NCBI GenBank assembly: GCA_025766275.1
Contig: JAFKAC010000004.1
Coordinates: 2,170,001 to 2,234,000, forward strand
Direction of reading: 5' to 3'
Length of the DNA: 64,000 bases
DNA from: Lactarius indigo
Lineage: Eukaryota; Basidiomycota; Agaricomycetes; Russulales; Russulaceae
The notes under the pieces were generated by a model that saw nothing but the letters and a program-made list of their open reading frames with translations, was not told the DNA's origin and did not search any database. Made by a program: the position numbers and the translations under genes. This document shows positions 52,796 to 64,000 of this stretch, one piece after another. Position 1 is the stretch's first letter, and each line of letters opens with the position of its first letter.

Positions 52796-54364
52796 ATGTC
52801 CTCCAAACGAAAATGGGACCAGGCCGCACCTGAAGAGTCAAAAGACGAGCCCGAATCTCCAGCAAAACTTGCAAAAGGGGATGACGGCAAGAATGCCTCT
52901 ACCGCTGCCGCTGCAGCCGCAGCCATTGCAGCCAAAATCGCTGCTCAATACAGCGGCGCTGCTGCAGGGGGAGGGGCTGGACTACTCGGCCCCAAGGATA
53001 TACACGACGGAGATTTTACCCAAGACATCGACATCAACGACGTGAGAAACCGGTATATGTTGACCAGAGGTTCTACCCAACAACAGGTGTGTTTCCCTCG
53101 TGTTAGCTCGCGGGTGGACCTCACAAATCGTTTTGGGTCTCTCCACTAGATTCATGAAGAAACGGGTGCCTCTGTCAGTACCAAGGGCGTTTGGTACCCG
53201 GACCGTGCGAAGGCTACGGAGAAGGACCCCCCATTGTACCTCCACATATCCGCGAATTCAAAAGAAATGCTGCAGAGAGCGATCGACAAAGTTAACGATC
53301 TCATCTCCGTTGACATGGGCTCTCTTGTAGAGGAAAAGGGGCGGCGCGAGAAGGTGCTGTTACTTTTCAAATGACAGAAGGGTTTGCACGCTCACCTTCC
53401 CCCAGCGCAAGTGGCCCGAGGAGAAAATCTTCATTGGCCTGGAATCCATTCGTAATTTCAACGTGCGCGCCAAGGTCGTCGGCCCTACTGTAGGTTCTTC
53501 GTGATTTCGGCGGGACCACTTCTCACGACGACTCGTCGATAGGGCATGTTCGTCAAGTATATTCAACAAGAAACGGGGACTCGTGTGCAGATCAAGGGTC
53601 AGGGATCGGGCTTCGTTGATCAGGAAACGGGGAAAGAGTCCGATGAGCCTATGCACATCCATATAACGTTTGTTTCGTCGCGACGCTCCTGGGCAGTTCT
53701 GACGTCTCTTCCAGTGGGCCAGAAGAGGGCCAAGTTGCACGCGCAAAAGTGTTGACCGATGACCTCCTCGAGGTTGTCCGGGGAGAATACGCGAAGGTCA
53801 AGGCCATAATGCACCAACAACAGATGGAACTTCACCAAGCCCAGATGCAATATGCCTCTTACGGCGTGATGCCTGTACGTGTCTTCTATCCATACGGCTC
53901 ATCAAATTTTCCTTCCGCTGTTTCTGACGCATCTGCTTCCATTCAAGGGTTATGTTCCACCTCCCCCATCAGCGGCTCCACCGCCACCGCCACCCGGTGA
54001 CCAACCACCACCGCCCCCGGGTGAAGGAGGCGCTCCCGGAACTAGCACTGCTTCTGCAGCACCAGCGCCTACCGACCTGGACGCCTACACTGCATATTGG
54101 TATACACGGTTTCACTCAGGTTTAAAAAGGGAGGACGGCTTCGCTGACGTGCAGGACAGGGCTGCCTATGGCTACGATGTTAACTCGCCTGAATTTAAAG
54201 AGTGGCAGGCGAGCCAGATGGCACAATACAACCAATACTACGCGTCTCAGGGATACGCAGCACCTGGCACTGATACCCCTGCTGCGGGGACTGGTGGACC
54301 GGGACCGGCGGCTCCTGCGCCACCTCCAAGTGAGCCAGCGCCACCACCACCACCTCCTGCTTGA
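52796..54364 (+). CDS. KH-domain RNA-binding protein (KHDC4/BLOM7-like)
   Basis: A splicing-associated RNA-binding protein. An Ala-rich N-terminus (AAAAAAAIAAKIAAQY) precedes a first KH-like unit: DINDVRNRYMLTRGSTQQQ, then IHEETGASVSTKGVWYPD and LYLHISANSKEMLQRAIDKV. The second KH unit has EKIFIGLESIRNFNVRAKVVG, GMFVKYIQQETGTRVQIKGQ with the GxxG-type loop, and DEPMHIHITGP. The C-terminal third is rich in Pro, Ala, Tyr and Gly with PPPPP runs and a WYTRFHSGL segment, ending at 54364. The first ATG is 52796. Introns fall at about 53086-53149, in the REK/RKWPEEK join and in later exons, and all keep frame. Human KHDC4 has the same layout. Confidence 0.85.
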
Positions 54365-54583
54365 GCACCTGCGGTCGATACATGCGCAAATCTGTAGACC
54401 CAATCTGTACAAGTGCTTTGTGCCATTGTGGGCGTCTCCAATATATTATGGATCTGGTTCCTATTGCTCGTACACAAGCAGTCCGCTATGGCGCTTGCTG
54501 CGGAGTGCAGGGATGGGCACGACGAGCGTCGATGATACGATTACAACCTGCTACCAACGAATCTGTTGCTGGATAAAACAGTA

Positions 54584-55687
54584 ATGGGTCTCATATTTAT
54601 CGTACTATTTCTCTTCGTGCTTCTCCTATATTTATACGTCCGTTTGAACGATGCGAAGATCATGCAGCTACCTTATCACGTGGCTTCAGCTTTCTTTCCC
54701 AAAAGGATCAGTGCAAAGGATGGCCTTCTTGGCGGTTGGGTCGTTCGACATCTGCTTGAACACGGAGAACATCCCAAACGGTGCAGGGTCTTCGACATAC
54801 GCGCTCCCGCGCGTCGAGATCTGACATTGAGCCTCGCCAAGGACGTCGATTTCCACCAGGTCGATGTGTCCGACGGGGAGCAGGCCCAGGCGGCCTTCAG
54901 CGCCCCGTGGCCGCCATCTTCTGACGAGGAGTCCGAGGACCCTTCCACAGCAGCCCGCCGACACGCCACGACGAGATGGTTTCCAATTATGCCGCGCCCA
55001 AGGTCAAGGCCGATCGGCTCGTCAGGGCGGCCGACGGTGCGCCTTCGGGTCAACAAAGACTATGACTTCTTCGTACGGGATGTCTGCGCCCAGGGAACGG
55101 GATCTATGGTCCCGATGTGGGGACATCCTTTGCGACGCGTATCTCGCGAGGCAGGTCAATCCTTCCTTGGCGCAGGAAGTCCTCCAGAACTTCATCTATG
55201 TCGAGAACGCCTCGCTCGCCCACTTCTGCTACGAGCGGCGCCTGATCGAGACGGCGCGCGGTTCCCCCAATTCTAACCTCGGCGGACAGACGTTCTGCAT
55301 CGTCGACGATGGCCCGCCCACCACGTATGGCGACGTGTATACCGTCCTTGCTACTCTCACCGACGGCCGGACCGCGTTGAGGGGCTGCAGATCGCGCGGT
55401 CGTTGATGGCGTCGTTGTCGAGCCCTATCATACGTCACCTCGCACGGTTCGTACCGGCCCCCACTGGGGACCTCGTTAATCTCCAGTCATCCCTTTTCTC
55501 CTTCGCCATGCCACATCTTATTTGGGACGATTCACGCGCCCGGGCTTCACCGGAGAATGGCGGCCTGGGCTATAAACCCCGGTGGACGACGCTCAGTGCG
55601 CTATGCAAGCTAGTGGAGGAGCACAAAAGAACGGAGGGCCGCTTTGAGGCGAGGTCGATGGTCGGTGGGATAAGCCTTGGGTTTTGA
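54584..55687 (+). pseudogene. 3-beta-hydroxysteroid dehydrogenase/epimerase-like relic
   Basis: A decayed copy of a membrane-anchored extended short-chain dehydrogenase, the kind that acts on sterols or sugar nucleotides. The N-terminal anchor (LIFIVLFLFVLLLYLYV) and the stretch KDVDFHQVDVSDGEQ are in one frame. The Gly-rich cofactor motif is truncated: only GLLGGWVVRHLL remains. The middle, where the family has its VFHTAA-like core, is missing after PWPPSSDEESED. The catalytic YxxxK survives as NYAAPKVKAD (about 54985), but in another frame that runs into a TGA at 55063-55065. Later pieces (LRPGNGIYGP, NFIYVENASLAHFCYE, LGGQTFCIVDDGPPTTYGDV, RFVPAPTGDLVNLQSS) lie in different frames without plausible introns. 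Confidence 0.75.
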
Positions 55688-56211
55688 GACAGGTTCCGGC
55701 GTCCCGTGCAGTAGAACCGATGCCACACTTTGAGATTCGTGCTGTCCGACGGTCAGGTATTACATTAACTGAGTCAATAAAATTGTATTTAGTAGAGAGA
55801 TTTAACATTTGACTGAGGAAGGAAAAATGTATCAAATTAGCCCACCGCGAGGGTCGAACTCGCAGCCTTCAGATCGCAGCTACCCGCCATAAGAGTCTGA
55901 CGCTCTATCCGATTGAGCTAGGCGGGCGATGACATTTGAGCTTGCCTGACGTTCATAAGTCGACAGCTCCGGGATTGTTATTTCGTAATCACACCCGACT
56001 CACTTCCTGTGCCGTACAAGAAACCAAACTGTATTCGTGGTGATTGTCATGTGTGATAGATGAAAGCAATGGAGTGTATGAGGATAAGGTACTGCCACAA
56101 GCGAATCAAGCGCAAAGCAACTTAGGCATAGCAGTAATAATGTAGGGGAACGATGCGAAGGCGTACAACGAGGAGGTAACGAATCTATAACGATGGACTT
56201 CTCACCACCCC
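55688..56211. other. Intergenic stretch around tRNA-Lys
   Basis: Apart from the tRNA, no gene is seen. It lies between the dead dehydrogenase and the 3' end of HMG-CoA reductase. Confidence 0.5.
55839..55927 (-). tRNA. tRNA-Lys (anticodon CTT) with a 15-nt intron
   Basis: On the minus strand GCCCGCC pairs with GGTGGGC. The D-arm stem is GCTC/GAGC, the anticodon stem TCAGA/TCTGA, and the T-arm GCGAG-TTCGACC-CTCGC. The loop reads CTCTTA, then 15 extra bases, then A, so the intron sits after position 37 as in nuclear pre-tRNAs. The discriminator is T, as in yeast tRNA-Lys(CUU). Confidence 0.92.
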
Positions 56212-59200
56212 TCAAGGTTTCGGATCGATGCTGTAACCAGCCAGGGACATTGTAGACGAGGATGCCGTTAATGGCCCCACAGTCGCTTTGGTGACGGACG
56301 TGGAGTTCGGTGTTCCTGGTACCCATTGCACGTTTGGTGGTGCTTCGGGTCCAGGGGAGATGGGTCGCGACGCTGCAGGTGTGGGAACTTGGGACCGATT
56401 GTGGACAAGATGCGCGCGAACGAGGTGTCCAGCAGCGAGTGCGCTAAGGAGGGAGAGCTCGCCTGCCATGACAGCAGCGGCGATGATGCGAGCCAGCTGT
56501 TGTGCATTCTGACCGGGTTCTGTAGGATGTGCTCCTTTGACGCCAAGCATCTCCAAGACACTTTGCTGGGGAGCAAGGACAGTACCTCCGCCTACGGTAC
56601 CGACCTCTATGCAAGGCATTGTAATCGTTACAAGAACATCTTTGCCCTCGTTCGTCCTAATCTCTCCGTCAGCGCACAGTTCTCGAGAGGCGATTAAGGA
56701 CTCACAACTCCATCAACGTCATGCAATTGGACGACTCCACATTCTGTGCTGGATCTTGGCCAGCGGCGAGGAATACCGCAGTCAAGATATTTGCGGCATG
56801 AGCATTGAAGCCACCGACCGAGCCTGCCATCGCGCTGCCGACCAGATTTTTTTTCGTATTGAGATTGCACAGCGCTTCTGGAGTTGTCTTCAATACAGAT
56901 TTAACCACGTGTCCCGGAACGATTGCCTCTGCAACTACGCTCTTGCCGCGTCCCTCGATCCAATTAATAGCCGCGGGCTTCTTGTCCGTACAGTAATTAC
57001 CAGACAATGCGAGAACGATCATCTCAGGGAAGTACTTGCTCATAACTTCAAGGGCCTTTTCGGTACCCTTTGAAATCATGTTCATGCCCATTGCATCACC
57101 AGTGGTCGTAGCGAATCGCACAAACAACGTCCGACCGGCCATGGCAGTCTTAAGCCTCTGCAGCTTAGCAAAGCGTGACGTGCTCTCGAAAGCTTCCTTG
57201 AGTATCGAGCTGCCTTCGGTCGAGTCAATCCACGCCTTGGCAGCAGCCGCAAGGGCAATAGAAGGGAAGTCAATCGCGGGACCACGAGTCATGCCATCAT
57301 AGGTGACAACAGTAGCAACTCCTCCTCCAGCATTAAGAGCCTTGCAACCACGAGACGTTGAAGCAACGAGCGTGCCCTCTGCTGTCGCCATGGGAATTGG
57401 GAACAGTTCGCCGTCAATCTTGAGTGGACCTGCGATACCGAGGGGAATGGGGATATAGCCAACAACGTTCTCACAGCAAGCTCCCATGACGCGAGAGTAA
57501 TCATAGTGCGACATTGGTATATCGGAGTGCTCTAATGTTTTGGTCCGGGATGAACGGGCTGCAAGGTACAATCAGTTACAAGGCTGGTGGCGGGGGGTAA
57601 ATACACGCACAGATTAACGCCCTTCGAATCAGAACAGCGCGTTCCAAGTCCCCTAAAACCTTCTCAAGAGCATACGCTTGAATTTTACCATTCTGGGCTA
57701 AAAGTATGACTTCCTCGTCGTTGAGCAGCGAGAGTGATTTCGATACTGGACGAGGACCATTCTCAAAGATGTCGATGCACTCTTCGAGAGATCGTGTGGG
57801 AGTTGAAGTCTCCTTACTGTCGGGCTCTTCGTCCTGCGAATCTGATTCATCACCTGTTGTAAAAGTAGGCTGTTGTGCCTTAAGTCTCTGATCAACCGAG
57901 TCCAGTAGCGATGAGATTCCATTGACGGAAGGTGGTCTCCGAACAGCTGGAATAGGAATGGGTCGAACGATCGCAGGCGCTGTGGAATATACAACGACGT
58001 CTTCCTTTTGAGTCTCTGGGATAGCCGAGACAGGTGCGGCGGCAGCAGAGGGGGCCACTGGTTGTTTCTCCTGAACACGCCCCGTGTTAAATCGGACGCT
58101 CTGAGCCGGTTGGACAGTGCGAGTAGAACCAGTGCCGGTGGAAATACCCTTGAGTAAGTAACCGTTAAGCGCAACACTGACGCCAAGGATTAGAACGATC
58201 CATTTGGACAAGATGGGGTCGCCGACGAGCCGAGTCCATGAGGACATGAAGTTGTCGATCATGTCATCCGCATCGCGGCCCTTGATCTTGGACTCCTTGT
58301 GAAGGTAAGGTGGAGTGATGGGAACCATGCGCACGTGAACCGGCGCAGAAATACGAACGATTAATTCCGATCCATCGTGAAGAGCCGCAAGGTGAGAGAG
58401 GGTGTGCTGAATGGAAGGGCTGGTGATATCCACGGTGCGGAAACCAGGTAGAACATCCCTGACGAGTAGAGTGCTTTGATCCTGCTGGAGGCGGGCCACG
58501 GCCGTACCAGGAGTGAATGGGGCACAGAGATTCAATAAATGGAGAGAGAGGAACGAGACGATCTACACGGATTAGTTAACTCAGGAATTGGGATGAACGG
58601 AAATGCGCTCACCAATAGTAACTTCAAGCGAGCAACAGGATTCTCTTCCTTTCCGTCTTTCTCTTTGGATTGTGACTTGAGTAGTGAACCCTTTACGCCC
58701 AACAATGCCGCTGACGTCCGCTGACGTAAGCTGAGTTTTGGCATTTGGAGTTGACCGTTCACAACCACGGGGGGCTTTACGTCTGACATGGAGGACCGTC
58801 GCGATGACAAGGCACGGAACATCTTGACGCGGCGCACCTGTAACAATACATTATTGTCAGTCGCAATCACAATGTGGGATGAGACAAGACAAGACAAGAC
58901 AAGACAAGAAACGTGTCCCCCAAAAACCGGGGTTGCACGTGATATCTGAGCGGATTGGAACGCACCTCAATCATCACACTAAGAATAGCAACGTAGAAAG
59001 TGGCCGTGGCCGCGCAGTCTACGGTCAGCAACAGAGCGGCGAGAGCACAGAACTCCTTGAGCCCGCCGACCTTGCTATATGCGCCGATGAGAAGTACAGC
59101 GATCTCAAGAACATAGTCCCGAACGATAATGTTGCCGACCTTGTCGAGGGCCTCCATGATGAGGTCGGGGGCTGGCTTCATCTGACCGCGAAGTCGGCCT

Positions 59201-60317
59201 TCTTGAATAGCGGGTTGCACGAGATGAGGATGACCGAACACGGCGCGAGCGAGGCGAAGGGGCTTCTCGAATCCGACTGTGCAGACCAGGAAGGGCAAAG
59301 CTTCAATCAAGCTCACAGGGTCAAGAGGGATGCGCAGATAGCTAGCAACGGGTAAGGCAACCATGAAGGAAAGAATTGAGGACGACAGGACTGCAGTTGT
59401 CAACCAGAAGTTCGAGCCAAGGCTGCGAGACGACAAGAAAAGGCGAATGAAGGTCGTGTGCATCAGCACATACCCAGCAAGGACGAGCAGGATATCTAGA
59501 TTATCTGCTTTCTAACGGAGCACGCCGCGGTTAGACCAGGTCCATACAAGACGGTAGGCCTGCACCGACCTTGGTAAGGTCCCAAAAGCGGACTACTAAA
59601 GTGCGCGCTGCATACACGACCCACTTGCCGCTCTTCATCTCCGAGACGGTCTCATGCTCTGGATTATCAACAAGATATTTGATTGGGCCAAAGTCGTCTG
59701 AAATGAAAGGACCATGCTTTGCAAGAGCATTGATGAACTCTTTACGACTACCCGCGGTGAATGAGAGAGTGAGCGACTCGGATCTTGGAATATCAGAAAC
59801 AGAGGACGTGAAACAAGTCGTTTCTCCACCCTGGTCCCTTGAGACGGTGTGGCAAATATCCGGGTATAGACTTTCAGAGACCGTGGGGAAACGATGGGTG
59901 AGGAAGTGTGTTATATTCTCTAGGGAGCTCGCCACCTGCGAGGAAAGTCTCGGGTTCTCAGAAATCTGAACGAGGATATCAGTGCGCGTAAATCAAATGA
60001 ACAGGTGAGTATACCTTCTTCGCCGTCCTTGCATCGAAAGACATAACCAATTGCTGAAGGTCGACGGCGGTGACGTGTGAGCGATGAACGAGAGCGCTGT
60101 GCCATTCGTTTTCTTGAACGGTGGCCCAGTCGCCATTGTGCCATAATGCATGAGCCGGGCGTAATGGGGGGAGCGAAGTTGGGGCGAAGAAAGAAGAATG
60201 CTTGATGGCGGAGAGGACATGGAAATATGCGAGTGTGGCGAGAACGAAAAAGAACACGATTGTCTCTATGGGTGAGGACGCAGCATGGGTTGAAATTGGG
60301 CGAATTAAAGCCCTCAT
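56212..60317 (-). CDS. HMG1: 3-hydroxy-3-methylglutaryl-CoA reductase
   Basis: The rate-limiting ER enzyme of ergosterol and isoprenoid synthesis (HMG-CoA to mevalonate, NADPH). The N-terminal membrane half has many hydrophobic segments, with a sterol-sensing-type stretch near 59510-58970 ([18 protein letters not shown] onward). A Ser/Pro-rich linker leads to the catalytic half. This has [38 protein letters not shown] (catalytic Glu), [37 protein letters not shown] (catalytic Lys) and [18 protein letters not shown]. The last intron ends at AG before a join that gives [19 protein letters not shown]. Then come [12 protein letters not shown] and AGHLVRAH (catalytic His). About seven exons give roughly 1,200-1,250 residues, and all joins keep frame. 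Confidence 0.94.
58883..58909. repeat. (ACAAG)n microsatellite in an HMG-CoA reductase intron
   Basis: About five tandem ACAAG units lie inside the intron between the exons coding for VMIEV and RVKMF. It is a simple repeat with no visible coding role. Confidence 0.8.
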
Positions 60318-61334
60318 TGTGGGCAGAGTGTGGGTGTGCGCGTGAGGACCAGGGAGTCGATTACGAGCTGTCGGGTTGGGTCAACACGGTTCAGAGAAGT
60401 AGACAAGGTGGGCGCCAAACTGACAGGGCTAACGAGTAATGTTTTGTCTATGAGAAGAAAATAAAGAGAGAAAGAAAAATACGAAGAGTCGTACGATTGC
60501 GAGAAGAGGAAGGTGGGGAAAATAACAGGCGATGGACATATTTATTTGATTGGTGAAATGTATTGAGTGACAAAGACCCCGGAAAGCGTGCTTGAACGAT
60601 CCGTCGGATTACCGCCTCAGGCGTCAGCGCTCAACACACCCCACGAGCCGCCACTATCGCAAATTACGGCGCCTTCCCTACATCTCAGCCACCAGTTACA
60701 ACCCCTACATCCTTGTCTTGATTTATGATCCGATTATCTCGCTCCTGAAACGATGGAACCGCCCGGCCGCTCACATGAGCACACCGTACCACTACAGTAG
60801 GAGCCCGTATATGTAACGGTGTAACTGCGTGCTATTCGGCTGTATGAGAATAAGAATGTCACTTCCCTACTCTCGCGAGTTTTGACTTTTGGGGTTGCCC
60901 CAGCCGCAAACTTGTTCGGTGTCCTCGAGCGCCGAACGAGCCCTTATCTTTCTTTCTCTCACTGATCACGACGTCATGCCGGTATCCTACATTCATAATG
61001 ACTGAACTTGAACGATGCGAACACTGCGGGAGCAATCCGGAAGCGAGGCTGCCCGGTGGCGCTACTCGCTCATCGTTGTCCCTGAACGAATCCGTAACTG
61101 TACTGGCTGGTAACTTGGCTGGAGTCTAACCGGCTCATCTTGAACTCTAATACGCTGATCTGAGTTCTATTGTACGTAGGGTATGGTTTTCCCCGAAGCG
61201 TGTCCTCGTCGCTTCCTTCGGTTATTTCGGTTACCGATGAAAGGGGTCGAGATGTGCATACAATGTATTGCATATTGTGAGGGATCGTGTACATGATCGA
61301 AACAAATAAACCCGTGTCGTCGGGGACCAGACAT
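60318..61334. other. Promoter of HMG-CoA reductase and flanking intergenic DNA
   Basis: About 1 kb without a gene. The HMG-CoA reductase promoter lies at the left. I found no perfect ATCACCCCAC-type sterol element. A GTGGGTGTG stretch near 60330 is only a weak match. Confidence 0.5.
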
Positions 61335-61979
61335 TTACTGTACAGATTCAGCATACTCATGCCATGGTGATTTTAATAAGGATACTTACGAAAGTGAGCG
61401 CTGCACCCTTCGTTTTCTTCTCCCCGCCCAGCTCAAAGCTATGTGAGAAACTCAGTTGTAGCATTATGAAACGGAATCGGCGGTGAACGTACTGCTTGCA
61501 GCGTTTGAGGGCGAGTTGCATCTTGTATTTACAAACGGTGCATTCCAACCGCAAAACGACCTTCTTCGTCGTCTTTGCCTGATCATCGGCCAATACTTAA
61601 CACATCAATCTCTTCCCCAGACATGAACTCACCTTCTTATGGAAGACGGGCTTAGTCTGTCCACCGTAACCCGACTGTTTACGGTCGTATCGACGCTTCC
61701 CTTGTACGGCGAGAGAGTCTTTGCCCTTTTTGTATTGTGTCACTTTGTGGGGGCTGCCAACAAGATACTTAGTCGAAACAGAAGTAAGAAGACGATTCGT
61801 GACATACGTGTGCTTTCTGCAATCCTTGTGGGCACAGACTATTGAAGACAAACGATCAACTGTCTTCCTTGGGCTTTACAGACCAACTCACATGTCCGGC
61901 GGGTTCTGAGGTACCAAAACTATCAGTCGTCTGCATAAAATACCGCAGATAGAAGAACGCACTTGGGAATGTTAACCAT
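61335..61979 (-). CDS. RPL42: 60S ribosomal protein eL42
   Basis: A zinc-binding protein at the E-site of the large ribosomal subunit (also called L44/L36a). The product starts MVNIP, then [49 protein letters not shown] and [32 protein letters not shown] and [16 protein letters not shown] follow. The four zinc Cys are present. The cycloheximide-site Pro is kept in TKPVF, which predicts drug sensitivity. Six introns are needed. The last (61338-61389) falls right after the final Phe codon, so the terminal exon opens with the TAA at 61335-61337. The length agrees with the family (about 105 aa). Confidence 0.92.
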
Positions 61980-62988
61980 TTTTGTTGCGATCGGCGGCAG
62001 GGGTTACAACAGGTGTTGATTCTAATATCTGAAAGCTTGGTGCAACGGCATCTTCCGGTGGCTTGGGCTAGCACTGCACAGTTTCCCCTTTAGAGTTCAA
62101 TCACCGCTACTTTTGCAACATATGTATCTATCGTAGCTATGGCAAGAACGCAGTTCCCATGTGGAAGTGGGAGAGATGCACAGAGCTACACTGTTACTAC
62201 GTCGCGGCCACAAAATCTCTGTGGACAGTTTAGTGTTCGTGGTGGAAAAGGGTATGGTGGACAGGACATAAAAAAGCAAAGCCCGGACGCAGTGACGTGC
62301 CCAAGAAATGGCACTGTAAGGAGGGTTTACAGTACCGACTCATCCTGACTCAGAGGCCGCCCCGCTCGGGTCCATCGAAAGAAGGCACAGATAAACTCCC
62401 TGCTTCCTGATTCTCTCTGATGGGCGTTTCAATTTAGTCCCAATGAGCCAATGTTGCTGTGCTTATTATTCACACTCAGCTACAGTGCAGTGCGGAAACA
62501 CACCGACACGCCAGCAAGGAGAAAGTTAGCCGGGTTGGCCCCGGCAAACCTGGACAGGCGAATACTGTTCTGAGAAGGTGGTTCATCGCCCCGAGTCATG
62601 CAGCCCCCGGGTAGTGTCTTTTGGAACGCATGAGATTAGTGAGTGATTTCAGTGCCAGCAAAACAGCTGCATCATGAAATGGCACCCATGGAATCCGATG
62701 AAATATCCTGAGTGGTGAATTTGAACAAGCAGAAGGGTTAGCTTGCCTGTTTACGCCCCTCGTTTCGTGGGAGTAATGAACGTGCTCTGCCTGCGCTAGC
62801 TTTGGGTTGGGTAAATAAGCATACAAGCTTACGTCGTACTGAGTTGTTCGTTCATCTAGAGTGATACATGTTCTTCAGGGCGGATGGGAAAAGAATTCGT
62901 GCCGAAGGGCGACGTGAATAAAAGCGCGATTATCCGGGAGCTGAATTGCTCCATATAATTTTTGCAGTCCGTCAAGTATCGCAGGACA
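61980..62988. other. Intergenic stretch between eL42 and NAA15
   Basis: No recognisable gene. A 69-codon plus-strand frame at 62139-62348 has no family match that I can see. The left part is the eL42 promoter. Confidence 0.5.
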
Positions 62989-64000
62989 TCAATCATCATT
63001 CTCCGCCCGGGTCTTAATCGGGGTGTCTGGCCTCTGCGAATACATGACAGCAAGCTCATCCGGTGTCTTGAAGACCGTCGACAGGTTGAATTTTTCATCG
63101 CAAGCTAGTCGAAACTCGTCGACTCGCGGAGAGCTGGAATCTTTGAGGAATGTCCACACGTCAAGGGCGATCTGTAGACGGCGGCATTAAGTTGATACAC
63201 CCGCCAAAAATGCCAACGACGGCTTACTTTGAGAGAGAGGTCTACCCCAGGGTTCAAAACTCCGAATAATATGCCTTCAACTTCATCTCTCGGGCCACCA
63301 AGGATCTGTAGAGCCTTTGCTACCCCTAGCACTGCCCCAGCATTGCCAGAGTGCTGTTGCAAGTATTGTACATTGTATGCTTCCGACGATATCTCATTAG
63401 TGGCTAGGGTCGCCAAGACATCAGATATCACCGTTCCGACCGGAGTAGGAAGTGGTAACGGAAGGGACCCATCTAAAGACAGGAGATCAGCGTGGCGTGT
63501 CGGTGATTTAAGAGGAGGACAGACAGAGTTTCCGGAAGTGGAGATATCGGACATGAAGCTCAGGATGATCAGTGTCAAGAACTTTTGCGTGGCTGAGTGC
63601 CCGAACTGCTTGTAAGTACTTGCCTAAGGTATATTAGACCGGAAACAATAAGCGTCTTAGTTGTATGGGACACACCCCGTCGAACAGCGACGTCGTAAAT
63701 CGAGATCCACAGATCAATATTACTTATGGGCAGCCGTAGTAGAGGGGATAGAAGCTTCCATGCGCGCTCCAGTGGTTCTGGACTTGTTAAGAGCTTGATG
63801 CCATCCGGGTCCTCATCTTTCGTGGGTGTCAATTCGAGACCCTTGTCTTCGTTTGATGCTGCTGCTGCTGCTGCTGCTACGGCGTGCTTCAGAGACGATC
63901 GACCGTTCACGGTAGATGGTTTACCTTTCTTCAATTCTTCTTGCTTCTGTTGAGCCTTCCTAGCTTTCTTCTTCGCCTTCTTCTCTTCTTCCGCAGATAA
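62989..64000 (-). CDS. NAT1: NatA acetyltransferase auxiliary subunit NAA15 (C-terminal part)
   Basis: This is the TPR scaffold that anchors the NatA N-terminal acetyltransferase to ribosomes. Only the C-terminal part is in the window; the gene runs off the right edge. At the edge lies the basic helix EEEKKAKKKARKAQQKQEE, then an Ala run (about 63858-63880) and LELTPTKDEDPDGIKLL. PLERAWKLLSPLLRLPISNID, LWISIYDVAVRRG, SEAYNVQYLQQHSG and LGGPRDEVEGILFGVLNPGV follow. The final exon has VDEFRLACDEKFNLSTVFKT and PDELAVMYSQR, ending at the stop at 62989-62991. Exon joins keep frame. The neighbour eL42 is on the same strand. Confidence 0.88.

Noticed and set aside
58883..58909. Pentanucleotide repeat as a mobile-element or CRISPR trace
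   Set aside because: It is a short perfect microsatellite inside an intron with no spacers or terminal repeats.
62139..62348. 69-codon plus-strand frame with a Gly-rich stretch
   Set aside because: Slight likeness to ribosomal-protein sequence did not hold up; no family match and no supporting exons.

Overview
The window reads as nuclear DNA of a filamentous basidiomycete, most likely an Agaricomycete. Genes are dense and lie on both strands. They are broken by many introns of about 50-80 bp, mostly with GTNNGY donor sites. Several proteins are of fungal or basidiomycete type: an expanded G-alpha, a DUF3433 membrane protein, a PMP3 peptide, a two-BIR Bir1, a fungal SREBP, an F-box fragment of Agaricomycete style and an ArmH-like halogenase. 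There is no sign of bacterial, viral or organellar DNA. Gene models were made by hand-splicing the reading frames, so inner exon borders are best estimates unless a splice site is stated.

Layout. 1-9.4 kb: a La-related RNA-binding protein (5' end outside, two frame breaks), a G-alpha subunit, PMP3, the tRNA m5C methyltransferase Trm4, and a degenerate EF-hand protein head-to-head with Trm4. 9.4-16.7 kb: an F-box relic, MSH2, and a gene-poor stretch. 16.7-24.4 kb: a DUF3433 membrane protein, a decayed P450, a small conserved protein and a GPI-anchored secreted protein. 24.5-37.1 kb: BIR1 and WAPL from one 97-bp divergent promoter, the DcpS decapping enzyme, long-form tRNase Z, a tRNA-Arg antisense to the tRNase Z 3' end, and a C2H2/RING protein. 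38-49.4 kb: an FAD halogenase, DMC1, SREBP, a PARP-type zinc-finger protein and a secreted protein. 49.7-64 kb: eS26, a SYLF-SH3 protein (Ysc84), a KH-domain protein, a dead 3-beta-HSD-like dehydrogenase, an intron-bearing tRNA-Lys, HMG-CoA reductase, eL42, and the C-terminal end of the NatA subunit NAA15.

Functional themes. Sterol control is represented by SREBP and its classic target HMG-CoA reductase about 10 kb apart. Chromosome biology is represented by MSH2, BIR1, WAPL and DMC1. RNA metabolism is represented by LARP, Trm4, DcpS, tRNase Z, the KH protein and two tRNAs. Three gene relics (F-box, P450, dehydrogenase) show ongoing loss in accessory families. I see no convincing new defence system, mobile element, CRISPR array or metabolic cluster. 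The points most worth checking are a zinc-finger gene whose introns fall at the same place in each repeat, an AUG-less presequence-like extension of tRNase Z, a G-alpha lacking the catalytic Gln, the compact divergent promoters and the frame breaks in LARP.
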